In this document: piece after piece, positions 35,698 through 44,971 of the stretch
Layout: each line of letters starts with the position of its first letter
How positions within the stretch are numbered: position 1 is the stretch's first letter
From: Methanogenium sp. S4BF
GTDB lineage: Archaea; Halobacteriota; Methanomicrobia; Methanomicrobiales; Methanomicrobiaceae
Direction of reading: 5' to 3'
DNA: 64,000 nt
Assembly (NCBI RefSeq): GCF_029633965.1
Contig: NZ_CP091277.1
Location: 1,671,940 to 1,735,939 of the forward strand
Notes under the pieces: generated by a model
What the model saw: only the letters and a program-made list of their open reading frames with translations
Told to the model about the DNA's origin: nothing
Databases searched by the model: none
Program-made: the position numbers and the translations under genes

Positions 35698-36933
35698 ATG
35701 AATATCCCCCTAATCCGAAGAATCCTCCCGGCAGGAGTTGCAGGAACTGCCGTGATAACCGCCCCCGTCTGCGCAGCCGTCTGCCCGAAAGGCATCGGCA
35801 ACTGTCCCTACCCCGGCAGATGCATGCTCTTCACGGATGCGGATGGCAACAGGCTCTGCGACTTTACGCTGACGGACGGGGGCACCACGCCGCCGGACGG
35901 TTCTGCATCCACCGGCACAGCCATCGATACCGCATCATCGGTCTCACCGGACCAGGCCCTTGCAGGCGGTGCAGACATCCTCATGGGAAGCACCGTTCTT
36001 CTCTGGGCAATGCTCTTTCTGGTCTTCAATGCCGGAATTCTCTGGTTCATGCACTCCGGGAGGGCAGGGATTTCAAGGGAACTGAATGCAGGCACCATCG
36101 CACTTTCATCCCTTATATCCCTCGGCATATCCGGCATCGCTGTGTACCTTCTGACCGGTGACGTCTCCCTCGGGTCCTCGGGAGCTGTCGTCTATATGCT
36201 CGCAGGGACCGTCCTTGCCACAGTTGTCTGGTCACGCGGCCTGATGAGCAAAAAGACAGCTTTCCTCCTGCTCGCGGTGACGACCGCATTCGGATTTGTC
36301 TTCGCAGCCCCCCTCATGCCGGTATATTTCTACGGCCTTGCGGCAGCGCTGGGGGACATCAGGGTTATCGCACCGGGCATGGCGGCCATCATCATCCTCG
36401 TGATGCTGACCTTTGTCACCGGAAGAACCTTTTGCGCCCATATCTGCCCGGTAGGGACCATTCAGGAGCTCGCATCCCGCGTGCCCGGGAGGAAATATCT
36501 GATACAGAACCGTGCGGTTCCGCAGGGAGTACGGCTGGTGGTGCTTGCCGGAGCCATCATTGGCATTCGGTATTCTGTGAATATTCCGGCATACACGGGG
36601 GTGGAGGCATTCTTTTCCTTCGCCCTGACAACAGGTGCCCTCGTCTTTGCGGCAGTCCTTGCCGTTTCGGTGGTTGTCTACCGTCCGCTCTGCCGATTCC
36701 TCTGTCCCTTCGGTGCGGTCTTTTCGGCCTGCACAGCGGCAGGAAAGACCTGCGTCACCCGGACCGAGGCTTGCATCAACTGCAGAAAATGTGAAAAGGT
36801 CTGCCCGACCGGTGAGGCGGGGCCGTGGGAAAGAAAGCCGGAATGCTATCTCTGCGGGCGCTGTATTGATGTCTGCCCCGTTGAAGGGGCACTCACCTTC
36901 ACCGATCCCGTCTCCCGGGATGTAAAGGAATAA
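35698..36933 (+). CDS. NapH-like membrane polyferredoxin
   Basis: 411 residues from the ATG at 35698 (a GTG at 35689 is an alternative). Outside-facing N-terminal Cys cluster ('VCAAVCPKGIGNCPYPGRC'), about seven TM segments, two 'CAHICPVGT'/'CRFLCPFGA' motifs in TM loops typical of NapH/RnfA-like proteins, and a C-terminal two-[4Fe-4S] ferredoxin domain ('CINCRKCEKVCP', 'CYLCGRCIDVCP'). It probably moves electrons between membrane donors and a cytosolic partner. Followed by two small membrane proteins on the same strand; see 37025 and 37651. Confidence 0.88.
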   Translation: MNIPLIRRILPAGVAGTAVITAPVCAAVCPKGIGNCPYPGRCMLFTDADGNRLCDFTLTDGGTTPPDGSASTGTAIDTASSVSPDQALAGGADILMGSTVLLWAMLFLVFNAGILWFMHSGRAGISRELNAGTIALSSLISLGISGIAVYLLTGDVSLGSSGAVVYMLAGTVLATVVWSRGLMSKKTAFLLLAVTTAFGFVFAAPLMPVYFYGLAAALGDIRVIAPGMAAIIILVMLTFVTGRTFCAHICPVGTIQELASRVPGRKYLIQNRAVPQGVRLVVLAGAIIGIRYSVNIPAYTGVEAFFSFALTTGALVFAAVLAVSVVVYRPLCRFLCPFGAVFSACTAAGKTCVTRTEACINCRKCEKVCPTGEAGPWERKPECYLCGRCIDVCPVEGALTFTDPVSRDVKE

Positions 36934-37024
36934 ACGCCCCCGTCCGGCAGGATGAAAGACAGACACCGGGCACACACACCCCTTGAGAAAGGACTATGCA
37001 CCGGGAGGGCGAGACATCTGTCGT

Positions 37025-37552
37025 GTGGACCCCTCCTATATTCTCCTCTTTCTGGTATTCGGCCTCGTCTTCGGCATCGCAGGGACACTCACCGTGTTTG
37101 CCGCGGGTTGTCTCCCTGTTGACCGGCGGGTGGCAGGGCCGGGGATATTTCTCTGCGGGTGTGCGGCCTCAGTCTGGTACAATCTTCAGATGCCCCCCAC
37201 ACCGTTTGTTCCGATACCCCTTCTCACCACAGCAACCGGATTTCTGATTCATCCGCTCTTCTTTGCAGGAGGTGCACTCGTCATATCCGGGTTCAGCAGA
37301 TATATCCCATGCCTGAGAAAGGAGACGGTATTTCCTGCCCTGTTCTTTACCGGCGGCATCACCGCACTGCTGGGTGGACTGGGATTATATACCGCCCTGT
37401 CTTTACTGACAGGCAGAACTGATTTTGCGATTATTCATGCACTTCTTACCGGAATTGTCGACGCATCCATCGCTGTGGTCTTCTTTATTGGTGCATGTGA
37501 AGTCCGCACGCTGATGCAGGAGAACTGTGACCGGCGTGCGCCGGAGAGGTAA
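37025..37552 (+). CDS. Small membrane protein A
   Basis: 175 residues from the GTG at 37025 (VDPSYILLFLVFGLVFG); an upstream ATG at 36983 adds 14 residues. Five predicted TM segments and no cofactor motif. Its N-terminus ('P..ILLFLVF......A') and size match the gene at 37651, so they may be distant paralogues. Likely part of an operon with the polyferredoxin 91 bases upstream. Confidence 0.7.
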   Translation: MDPSYILLFLVFGLVFGIAGTLTVFAAGCLPVDRRVAGPGIFLCGCAASVWYNLQMPPTPFVPIPLLTTATGFLIHPLFFAGGALVISGFSRYIPCLRKETVFPALFFTGGITALLGGLGLYTALSLLTGRTDFAIIHALLTGIVDASIAVVFFIGACEVRTLMQENCDRRAPER

Positions 37553-37650
37553 GGGAAATCCCTTCCACCGGCTGAGCAGGCAATGCGGATTTCAAAGGAG
37601 CGGGCGCACATGCCAAAAGACTGAAGTGATGGCACACTGACCACCCTGTA

Positions 37651-38202
37651 ATGATCTCTGCCTCATCGCCTGCGTTTATTCTGGTCTTTCTGGTCTTCAT
37701 GCAGGGCCTGACAACAGCTGTACTCGGCGGCATCCTCTATGCAGCCCTCTCACTGATGCCTGCCAGGGGATGGGTGAAGGCAGGTGCTGCTCTCGGATGC
37801 GCCTTCGCGGGAGCAGTAATCTTTGCTGCGATGGGAAATGTGACCGGGATGGGGCCTGCAACCATTTTTGGCGGAATTTTTCTCACCGTTGCCGGGCCGC
37901 TCATCATCCTTTCACCGATCTTCATCCTCGCAGAACGACCGGAATACACACCCTATGCAGGCATCATGACGGTGATTGCGGCACTCTTCTGTGCTGCAGC
38001 CACCGGAGGACTCATTCAGGCCCTGAACATCACCGCATTTCTGGGCGCGGGGTCACCCATGTTCCCGCCTGCCATCCTGTACCTCTTCTCCTTTGGTATC
38101 ATGGGCGGCATTCATATCGTTCTCGGGGCAGAGTTCTTCATTTTCGCCTGTCTGGTTCGGCAGGGGCGGGAGGAGAAGCGTGGCAATAAAGCAGGAGAAT
38201 GA
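37651..38202 (+). CDS. Small membrane protein B
   Basis: 183 residues, five TM segments ('PAFILVFLVFMQGLTTAVLGGILYAALSLMPARG', 'FSFGIMGGIHIVLGAEFFIFACL'), basic C-terminal tail. No family recognised. 98 bases after membrane protein A and in the same direction, probably in the same operon. Confidence 0.75.
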   Translation: MISASSPAFILVFLVFMQGLTTAVLGGILYAALSLMPARGWVKAGAALGCAFAGAVIFAAMGNVTGMGPATIFGGIFLTVAGPLIILSPIFILAERPEYTPYAGIMTVIAALFCAAATGGLIQALNITAFLGAGSPMFPPAILYLFSFGIMGGIHIVLGAEFFIFACLVRQGREEKRGNKAGE

Positions 38203-38342
38203 GAGGGGGGGTGCCCCTGTTTTTTCCGGACAAACCAGCAACAGAGACGGGGGAGTCCCGGGAACCGCGGCACAGGAGCAGACCCCGTTACACCGCACCG
38301 GACCACTAAGACTAATAAACTATGCAGGCGAAAAATTTCGCT

Positions 38343-39023
38343 ATGATTCGGAAAACAATTACCGTTCTCCTTTCAGCCGCATTTCTTGTTTCCATGGCTT
38401 CTGCCATGACAGGAACCGTCGGCGGCGATATCGGGTATTATAACGTGAATGCAGGAATAAGCGGAGCATCTGTTTACTTCGATAATGACTATAAGGGCGA
38501 GACAGGTGGCACGGACGGCTCACTCCTTGTCGATGTCTATGTAACAGGCACCCCGTACACCACCTACAGCGTGGAGAAGCAGGGATATGAGACCTACTCC
38601 GGCAAAATAACCCAGTACCCGTCGGCAGGCGAGATCATCCAGCTCTCCGCGACCCTCGAACAGCAGATGATCGGCGGCGACAAGGGCTACTACAAGGTTG
38701 TTACCAATGGTGTCGCGGGCGCATCCGTCTACCTCGACAACGACTATAAAGGTCTGACCGGGAATGACGGCACTCTGACCGTTGAGGTATACACCACCGG
38801 CACCCCGTACACCACCTACAAGGTAGAAAAGGCCGGGTACACCACCTATGACGGCAGGATCACGGATTATCCCGCAGAAGGCCAGATCGTCGAGCTCGAC
38901 GCTACGCTGGATATGATCCCGGTGACCGCACCCGTGACCGAGCCCACACAGAGCCCCTTCCCCCTGGCAGGAGTCTTCGGACTGGCAGCACTCGGTGCAA
39001 TTGTCCTTTCCCGGAAGGAATAA
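38343..39023 (+). CDS. PEGA-like repeat surface protein
   Basis: 226 residues from the ATG at 38343; a nearby upstream ATG at 38322 lies in a TATA-like stretch (aataaac), so 38343 may be the leaderless start. Signal peptide (about 4-23, ending 'SMASAM'). Two homologous ~80-residue repeats (about 24-102 and 105-182) each contain 'GASVY.DNDYKG.TG', 'V.V..TGTPYTTY.VEK.GY.TY.G.IT.YP' and 'L.ATL', close to PEGA beta-sandwiches. A Thr/Pro linker, then 'QSPFPLAGVFGLAALGAIVL' TM anchor and a 'SRKE' tail. Surface protein; ligand unknown. Confidence 0.85.
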   Translation: MIRKTITVLLSAAFLVSMASAMTGTVGGDIGYYNVNAGISGASVYFDNDYKGETGGTDGSLLVDVYVTGTPYTTYSVEKQGYETYSGKITQYPSAGEIIQLSATLEQQMIGGDKGYYKVVTNGVAGASVYLDNDYKGLTGNDGTLTVEVYTTGTPYTTYKVEKAGYTTYDGRITDYPAEGQIVELDATLDMIPVTAPVTEPTQSPFPLAGVFGLAALGAIVLSRKE

Positions 39024-39252
39024 TCCTCTTTTTTTCCTCAGTCCGGCAGGGTCAGGATTTCACAGCGAAGCGTTTGTTCCCAAAGGGCCGGTAATGCACT
39101 CCGTTTTACCCGCAGCAGCAGTGCCACATCATTCCTGCCGTCACCGCCTGCGGAGGACTGATGCTTGCCGCAGGACAACCGGCTGATCAGACCCTCCCCC
39201 GGGGCAGACTGCAAGACCATATTTCAGCAGCGACAATATCATATGAGTGACC

Positions 39253-40086
39253 ATGACCGCAGAGAAGATCCCCATCGGAGCGTTCTCGGACGTGACACGC
39301 CTCTCGAAGAAGGCACTGTACTGTTATGAAAAGAAGGGACTCCTGGTTCCGGTGGAGCGGGACATCTGCAGCGGATACCGGTATTATTCACCCGGTCAGA
39401 TTGAACGCGGCATCTGGATTGGAAGCCTCTGCAGCCTCGGGTTCACGCTGGACGAGACAGCCCGGATTCTCTCCGAAGAGGACCGGAACAGTCCGGTTGT
39501 CCAGACGCTTCTTAAAAACCGCCTCCGGGAAACACGGGTGGAGATGCAGCGGCTGTCCATGGTCGAGCGGGTCCTCGCAGCAGACGACCCGTTTGAGGAG
39601 CTGTTTAAAATGGAACTGAACAACTGGACGAAAAAAGATATCCCTCCCATCCGTGCGATGACCATCCGTGGAGAAGGGCCGTATGAAGCACTGCTCACCG
39701 AACTCATCGGCAGAATCTGTCGTGAGATGGCATCACCCGAGAACGCCAGGAACTCGGTCCGCGCCGTGGGCCCCATCGGATCGGTTTATGTCGGGGAGGA
39801 CTGTGACGAGACCGGCGGTCTGGTGGAAGTGATACTGCCGGTCGCCGGTAAACTGACCATTGCAGACCCTGATGTCGAGGTAAAGACCCTGCCCGCCGTG
39901 ACGGTGATCTCGGTCATCTGCAAAGGGCCCTACCGCAATCTCGGACTGGCCCACACACGGATGTATGCCTATCTGGAGGAGAACAAATTTACCTGCACCG
40001 GATCTCCCCGTGAACTCTACCTGAATGATCCGTCGGAAACGCCGGAAGAGGAACTCCTCACCGAGATCCAGTATCCGGTGGGCTGA
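39253..40086 (+). CDS. MerR-type regulator with GyrI-like effector domain
   Basis: 277 residues from the ATG at 39253. The N-terminus is a MerR helix-turn-helix ('IPIGAFSDVTRLSKKALYCYEKKGLL', 'YRYYSPGQIERG', 'LGFTLDETARILSEED') and the coiled linker runs to about residue 115. The C-terminal ~155 residues match GyrI/AraC-effector domains ('DIPPIRAMTIRGEGPYEALLTELIGRI', 'YVGEDCDETGGLVEVILPVAGKLT', 'CKGPYRNLGLAHTRMYAYLEENKF'). Like BltR/BmrR-type multidrug sensors. Target gene unknown. Confidence 0.9.
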   Translation: MTAEKIPIGAFSDVTRLSKKALYCYEKKGLLVPVERDICSGYRYYSPGQIERGIWIGSLCSLGFTLDETARILSEEDRNSPVVQTLLKNRLRETRVEMQRLSMVERVLAADDPFEELFKMELNNWTKKDIPPIRAMTIRGEGPYEALLTELIGRICREMASPENARNSVRAVGPIGSVYVGEDCDETGGLVEVILPVAGKLTIADPDVEVKTLPAVTVISVICKGPYRNLGLAHTRMYAYLEENKFTCTGSPRELYLNDPSETPEEELLTEIQYPVG

Positions 40087-40183
40087 AACAGGATAAAAAC
40101 ATCTTTTTTGCATCCCGTTCACCCCATCCCTTTATTACGTTATCCTGCAAGGACAGATCAGGGACTCCCGAAAGAGAGGAACA

Positions 40184-41458
40184 GTGATGGATCAGGAAAC
40201 GCATGAGACACCGGGGCCACGGATTGAGATCGCCTCCCGGAACGTGATGATTGACAGAAAAGCAGACATCCGGCTGCGGGGATTTAAACCCCACGCCAAA
40301 GTGACCGTTACCACGGAGACGATGGATGACGACGGCAGACACTGGCAGGGAGTCGTTCCATATACCCTGAACCCGCAGGGATGTCTGGAGATTGCCTCTG
40401 CAGAATCTGACGGTGAGAGTTTTGACGAAATAGACCCATGGGAGATTTTTGACTCCATGCGCCCGGTCGATGAGCCGGACGAACCGGTACCGCTCTTTGC
40501 AAAGACAACGACCGATCCACTGCTGATTGAGATCCGGGCCCGGGCAGCCAACGGTGATTCCGCACGGGGCAGCCTGAGGCTCCATGTCTTTAACGATGCG
40601 ACGACCGTCAGGGAAGAGGTCCGGGACGGCCCCCTGCAGGGCACCCTCTTCTGCCCGACAGGGGACGGGCCGTTTCCGGTGGTCATCTGTCTCGGTGGTT
40701 CGGACGGCTGGTTCACCGAGCCCCGCCCGGCACTGCTGGCATCCCACGGCATCGCCACATTCTCGGTGGCCTACTTCGGGAGAAAACCACTCACCGAAGA
40801 GCTCTGCCAGGTGCCGCTCGAGTTTTTTGACCGTGCCGTTGCCTTTCTTGAGGCATACCCTGCCGTGGATGCCAGACGGATGGGCATCTACGGCTACTCC
40901 AAGGGCGGAGAACTGGCGCTGCTTCTTGCGTCCCGCACCGAACGGGTGCGGGCGGTGGCCGCATACTCGCCGTCCTCTGTTGTCTGGCAGAGCCCGAAGG
41001 CAGGGGCGCCAAAGAGTTCCTGGACCGCAGATAAGGTGCCGCTTCCCTTCATGCCGATGCATTTCTCAGGGATGAAGCTGCTGAAGCTCATGAGCGGGCG
41101 CCCGATTGCCTTCCGTGAGGTCTATGAACAGGGCATGCAAAAACACCCGGAGAAGAGGGAGAAAACCCGGATTCCGGTCGAAAATATTCATGGTCCCGTC
41201 TTTTTGGTCTCCGGAACCGAGGATGCGGTCTGGCCCTCAGACCGGATGGCAGATGCCGTGGAGGCATCCCTGAAGGCTGCGGGCGTGCCGGTGACCCACC
41301 TGAAATACCGCGGGGCAGGCCACCTCACCACCCTTCCCGGACTGCCTGCACCGGAGATCATGGACACCCTGATTTTCGGCGGTTCGTCTTCCGAATCCTC
41401 CCGTGCGCTGGAGGATGCCTGGCAGAAGATGGTGGCATTCTTTACAGAAACCCTCTGA
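40184..41458 (+). CDS. BAAT-family acyl-CoA thioesterase/acyltransferase
   Basis: 424 residues. N-terminal Bile_Hydr_Trans domain (about 12-145: 'IEIASRNVMIDRKADIRLRGFKPHAKVTVTTETMDDDGRHW') and C-terminal BAAT_C alpha/beta hydrolase (about 148-424: 'GPLQGTLFCPTGDGPFPVVICLGGSDGW', 'LASHGIATFSVAYFG'). Nucleophile in 'YGYSKGGELAL'; Asp in 'GTEDAVWPSD'; His in 'GAGHLTTLPG'. These enzymes hydrolyse acyl-CoA or transfer the acyl group to amino acids in animals and bacteria; a microbial thioesterase role is most likely. Monocistronic. Confidence 0.93.
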   Translation: MMDQETHETPGPRIEIASRNVMIDRKADIRLRGFKPHAKVTVTTETMDDDGRHWQGVVPYTLNPQGCLEIASAESDGESFDEIDPWEIFDSMRPVDEPDEPVPLFAKTTTDPLLIEIRARAANGDSARGSLRLHVFNDATTVREEVRDGPLQGTLFCPTGDGPFPVVICLGGSDGWFTEPRPALLASHGIATFSVAYFGRKPLTEELCQVPLEFFDRAVAFLEAYPAVDARRMGIYGYSKGGELALLLASRTERVRAVAAYSPSSVVWQSPKAGAPKSSWTADKVPLPFMPMHFSGMKLLKLMSGRPIAFREVYEQGMQKHPEKREKTRIPVENIHGPVFLVSGTEDAVWPSDRMADAVEASLKAAGVPVTHLKYRGAGHLTTLPGLPAPEIMDTLIFGGSSSESSRALEDAWQKMVAFFTETL

Positions 41459-41676
41459 TCCCTTCCTTTTTTAAACCGTCCCGTCCACGGACACCAGCCC
41501 GGTCCATACCGTTTCCGTCATCTGTCTGACTTCTGAAAGGCAGACCCGGAGCACCGGCGAGGGGCTCCCTGTACGGGGTGCATCTTCCTGATTCCTCCGG
41601 TGCCACAGAAAGGCTCAATACCACACCGGACAATCAGCAACCAAATCCCGTGGTGGACGGGGGGAGAAAAGAGACA

Positions 41677-42321
41677 ATGCTGGTGATGGCCTTTAACGGA
41701 AGCCCGCGGAAAGGGTGGAATACGGCAACGCTGCTTGAACATGCATGTGAGGGGGCGGCATCGGCAGGGGCCGAAGCGCGGCTCATCCATCTTATCGATC
41801 TGGACTTCTCCGGATGCACAAGCTGTTATGCCTGCAAACGGCTGGGGGGAAACAGTTACGGGAGGTGCGCCATCGAAGACGACCTGACGCCCCTGCTTGC
41901 AGAGGTGGAGGAGGCGGATGCAGTCATCCTCGGGACGCCGATCTATCTGGGTGCAGAGAGCGGACTGATGCGCAATCTGATGGAGCGGCTCTTCTTCCCC
42001 TACATCACGTACAGCGACGGGCCAAACATCTTTCCCAGGGATGTCAGGGGAGGATTTATCTACACGATGAACATGAACAGGGAACAGCTGGCCGACATAG
42101 GCCTGCAGAGCAGGGTCGATCTGAATGAATACCTTCTGCGGGCGGTGTTCGGCGATGGGGAGTCGCTGCTCTGCTGCGACACCTATCAGTTCAGCGATTA
42201 TGCCCTCTATGAGAGCAGTATATTTGACCCGGACGCGAAGGCAAAGCGGCGTGCAGAGGTCTTCCCGCAGGACTGTGAGGCCGCCTATGAAATGGGGGCC
42301 CGGCTTGTCAGGGGGGCCTGA
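41677..42321 (+). CDS. Flavin reductase of the NADPH-dependent FMN reductase/flavodoxin family
   Basis: 214 residues from the ATG at 41677, which has GGGGAGAAA upstream; the longer frame from 41578 has a poor-quality N-terminus. FMN-binding 'FNGSPRKGWNTATLLE', a Cys motif 'CTSCYACK......GRCAIEDDL', and 'DAVILGTPIYLGAESGLMRNLMERL' identify the iron-sulfur flavoprotein-like NADPH-FMN reductase group. Monocistronic; substrate unknown. Confidence 0.9.
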   Translation: MLVMAFNGSPRKGWNTATLLEHACEGAASAGAEARLIHLIDLDFSGCTSCYACKRLGGNSYGRCAIEDDLTPLLAEVEEADAVILGTPIYLGAESGLMRNLMERLFFPYITYSDGPNIFPRDVRGGFIYTMNMNREQLADIGLQSRVDLNEYLLRAVFGDGESLLCCDTYQFSDYALYESSIFDPDAKAKRRAEVFPQDCEAAYEMGARLVRGA

Positions 42322-42409
42322 TCCACGGTATCTGTTCTTCGTAGTGCCGGACCCCGTGTGACCGGTTCCGGCAAATCGGGCACCGTTGCGGGTGAGGGGA
42401 ACACAGTAT

Positions 42410-43618
42410 ATGAGGGGGAACACGAACACGAATGATACCGTGAGTATCAGACGGTTTGGCTGCCGGAGAAACAACAATGCAGCAGGCACCTCTCCCTGTG
42501 GCGTTGTAACGCTTTTTTTTGCGGGGATGCTCGTCCTCAGCCTCCTGCTCATCACCCCTGCCGCCGCCCATGTCCCCCTCACCTCCGGCGGCAATGCCCA
42601 CATCGATGACGCCTTTCCCGTCGCCGACCCGACGAAGTCATGGGTGGTCTACGGAGCACTCTCCGGCGGCGGGGACGTCCGGTATTACCGGATGGATATG
42701 GAAGCGGGCGACGAGCTGCGCCTGAGCCTCTTTACGCCGGAGGGGGCGGCATCGTTCGTGCCGGGGATTGTCGTGACGGGCCCGGGACTCCCCTCCGCCG
42801 GGGCACTTCCCCCGTTTGTGGAGATGCCGCACCCCGACGGCGGGCACCATGATGAAGACCATATGAACCCCCTCACCGGGGAGCCGATGGACGATGCCGG
42901 CGGGGAAACGGCAGCCTATGGTGCGGTAGTCATCGAAGGGACGGTTCCCGCCGGAGCGGAGTTTGAACCGTTCACCCCCTCGGCCCTCTATCCGGCAGCG
43001 GGGTACTCCCATGACGTGGCCGAACCGGGTGTCTGGTACGTGGCAATCTATGCCCCGGAGACCTCCGCATCGGGCGGCAACTTCGGGCTTGCCGTCGGTT
43101 ACCGGGAGGAGTTCACCCTGTCCGAGTGGCTGCTCGTCCCGTTCTCGGTTCTGGGGATCCACCGGTGGGAGGGGCAGTCGTGGATGCTCATCCTCGGGCC
43201 GCTGGCGGTGGTCATGGGGGCGGGGTTCGGACTGATTTTCCGCCGGGGCCGGCAGAACAACAGGGAAGGGATGCCCATCGACGGGCCATTCGGGTGGCTC
43301 ACGGTAACCGCGGGACTCCTCTTTCTGGGGACCGGGGTGATGCTTCTTGTACAGACGCTCATCGCACTCTCAAAGGCCGGGATGACCGCAGCGGCCATCC
43401 TTCCCGCAGTCTATATTACGGCCGCCGTCCTCCTCGGAGCGGTTGCTCTCCGGGCCGGTCTGCACAGCACCGGCTGGGGAATAAAGACGGACGGGGTGCT
43501 GATGGCTGTCGTGGGAATTGTGGCGCTCGTTGTGTGGGCAGGACTTCTTATCGGCCCGGCGTGTGCGATTGCAGCAGGTGCGGGGGCGCTTGTATGGGGC
43601 AGGAAGATAACCATTTAA
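42410..43618 (+). CDS. Extracytoplasmic beta domain with C-terminal membrane domain, His-rich loop
   Basis: 402 residues from the ATG at 42410. Signal/TM (about 32-55), an outside region of about 170 residues with a His/Asp cluster ('HPDGGHHDEDHMN', about residues 139-151), and then four or five TM segments (about 245-400) with a basic 'RRGRQNNRE' loop. The His-rich patch suggests metal binding. Uncharacterised; codons and length are consistent with a real gene. Between a flavin reductase and a TPR gene. Confidence 0.75.
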   Translation: MRGNTNTNDTVSIRRFGCRRNNNAAGTSPCGVVTLFFAGMLVLSLLLITPAAAHVPLTSGGNAHIDDAFPVADPTKSWVVYGALSGGGDVRYYRMDMEAGDELRLSLFTPEGAASFVPGIVVTGPGLPSAGALPPFVEMPHPDGGHHDEDHMNPLTGEPMDDAGGETAAYGAVVIEGTVPAGAEFEPFTPSALYPAAGYSHDVAEPGVWYVAIYAPETSASGGNFGLAVGYREEFTLSEWLLVPFSVLGIHRWEGQSWMLILGPLAVVMGAGFGLIFRRGRQNNREGMPIDGPFGWLTVTAGLLFLGTGVMLLVQTLIALSKAGMTAAAILPAVYITAAVLLGAVALRAGLHSTGWGIKTDGVLMAVVGIVALVVWAGLLIGPACAIAAGAGALVWGRKITI

Positions 43619-43954
43619 GCGGGATTGTCTCGAAATCAGACAATCCATCCGGTACCCTGCAGGATGGATAATCCGGTATCATTCGGTGTGGTGACATACC
43701 GTTTGATCCGATGCAGGTACGCAAAAGCAGTGAGACAAAAACATACAAAATGAGAAGTGAACGACCCCCTTATTCTGAAGACAATATCGGCACAATTCCA
43801 CTTTTTTACCGCTTTCAGAACCTTTGGGAAACACCATCACAGACCACCGGTGCTGATCTGGTGCATGAGCACTCCGCATGCGTGAACATGCCGCATTACG
43901 GCACGGACAGGCGTGTCTTCGTCAGGGTCCATCGGAACCACCCTTCTTACCGTA

Positions 43955-44971
43955 TCACGAAGACGCCTGTTTTAACGATTGCCAGATCTGTTGGGCTTTT
44001 ATCGCCTCTTCATACCGGTGCAGCTGAAAGAGGGCAGTCCCTTTATTGCACCAGGCGGAGGCAAACCCCGGGTCAAGGACAGTTGCACGGTCAAAGGCAG
44101 CAAGCGCCTCTTCATAGCGGCGCAGCAAAAAGAGTGCATTGCCTTTATGATACCAGGCAGTGGTGTACTCCGAATCCAGCGCAAGTGCCCGCTCAAACAC
44201 CACCAGTGCCTCATCATATCGCTTGAGGGAGTTCAGGGCACAGCCGATGTTGTGCCATGCAGATGCCATCTTCAGGGGATCTTCATCAAAAGCCCGGGTA
44301 TAGGCATCCAGTGTCTCAATCTCCTCTTCATAGCGGTGCAGGAAGGAGAGAACCATTCCCTTGTTATACAGGGCATCGGCACACGAGGGAGAACGTGCAA
44401 GGGCCTGTTCATAGGATGCAAGCGCCTCCTCATACCGATGCAGGCACTCGAGAGCACACCCTTTCCTGTACCAGGCCAATGATACATCATCCCCCGTTCC
44501 ATACACAATGGCCTCTTCGAATGCCGTTATGGCATCCTCATACCGGGTCTCTGCATAGAGAGCAAGTCCTTTGTTGTACCATGCAGAGGCCTTGTACGGA
44601 TCGATATCGGTAGCCTCCTCAAAGGCTTTTGCGGCCTCTTCATATCGTTTCAGCTGGTAGAGTGCAATTCCCTTGTTGTAGCGGGCAGAGGCATCATATG
44701 GATCCAGCTGTGCCGCCTGTCCAAAACATGCACGTGCCTCTTCGTATCGCTGCAGTGCATTCAGGGCACACCCTTTGTTGTACCAGGCAGACGCAAAACA
44801 CCGGTCAAAATCAATTGCCCGGTCATACACTGCAATCGCCTCATCGTACCGCTCCTGGGATCTGAGCACATTTCCTTCCTTAACCCAGCCATCTGCCCTG
44901 CTACTAAAAAATGGTCTCAATCCCGTCACCTCTTCCCCATTCTTATCCCCGCTCCTGCTGACACACAGCAC
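43955..44971 (-). CDS. TPR repeat protein, 9 units
   Basis: Up to 338 residues; a TTG at 44920 with GAGGTGA upstream gives a 321-residue start 'RPFFSSRADGWVKEGN'-like that may be better than the GTG at 44971. About nine 34-residue TPRs ('SAWYNKGCALNALQRYEEARACFGQAAQLDP' and similar) fill the protein. No enzymatic domain. A cytosolic scaffold. A short TPR-like remnant lies 200 bases upstream. Confidence 0.88.
   Translation of the reverse strand: MLCVSRSGDKNGEEVTGLRPFFSSRADGWVKEGNVLRSQERYDEAIAVYDRAIDFDRCFASAWYNKGCALNALQRYEEARACFGQAAQLDPYDASARYNKGIALYQLKRYEEAAKAFEEATDIDPYKASAWYNKGLALYAETRYEDAITAFEEAIVYGTGDDVSLAWYRKGCALECLHRYEEALASYEQALARSPSCADALYNKGMVLSFLHRYEEEIETLDAYTRAFDEDPLKMASAWHNIGCALNSLKRYDEALVVFERALALDSEYTTAWYHKGNALFLLRRYEEALAAFDRATVLDPGFASAWCNKGTALFQLHRYEEAIKAQQIWQSLKQASS

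Noticed and set aside
40058-41062. A 334-codon open frame opposite the BAAT gene
   Set aside because: Antisense to a clear two-domain enzyme; no recognisable protein features.
41518-42603. A 361-codon open frame on the minus strand
   Set aside because: Antisense to the flavin reductase and the following gene; composition unlike a protein family.
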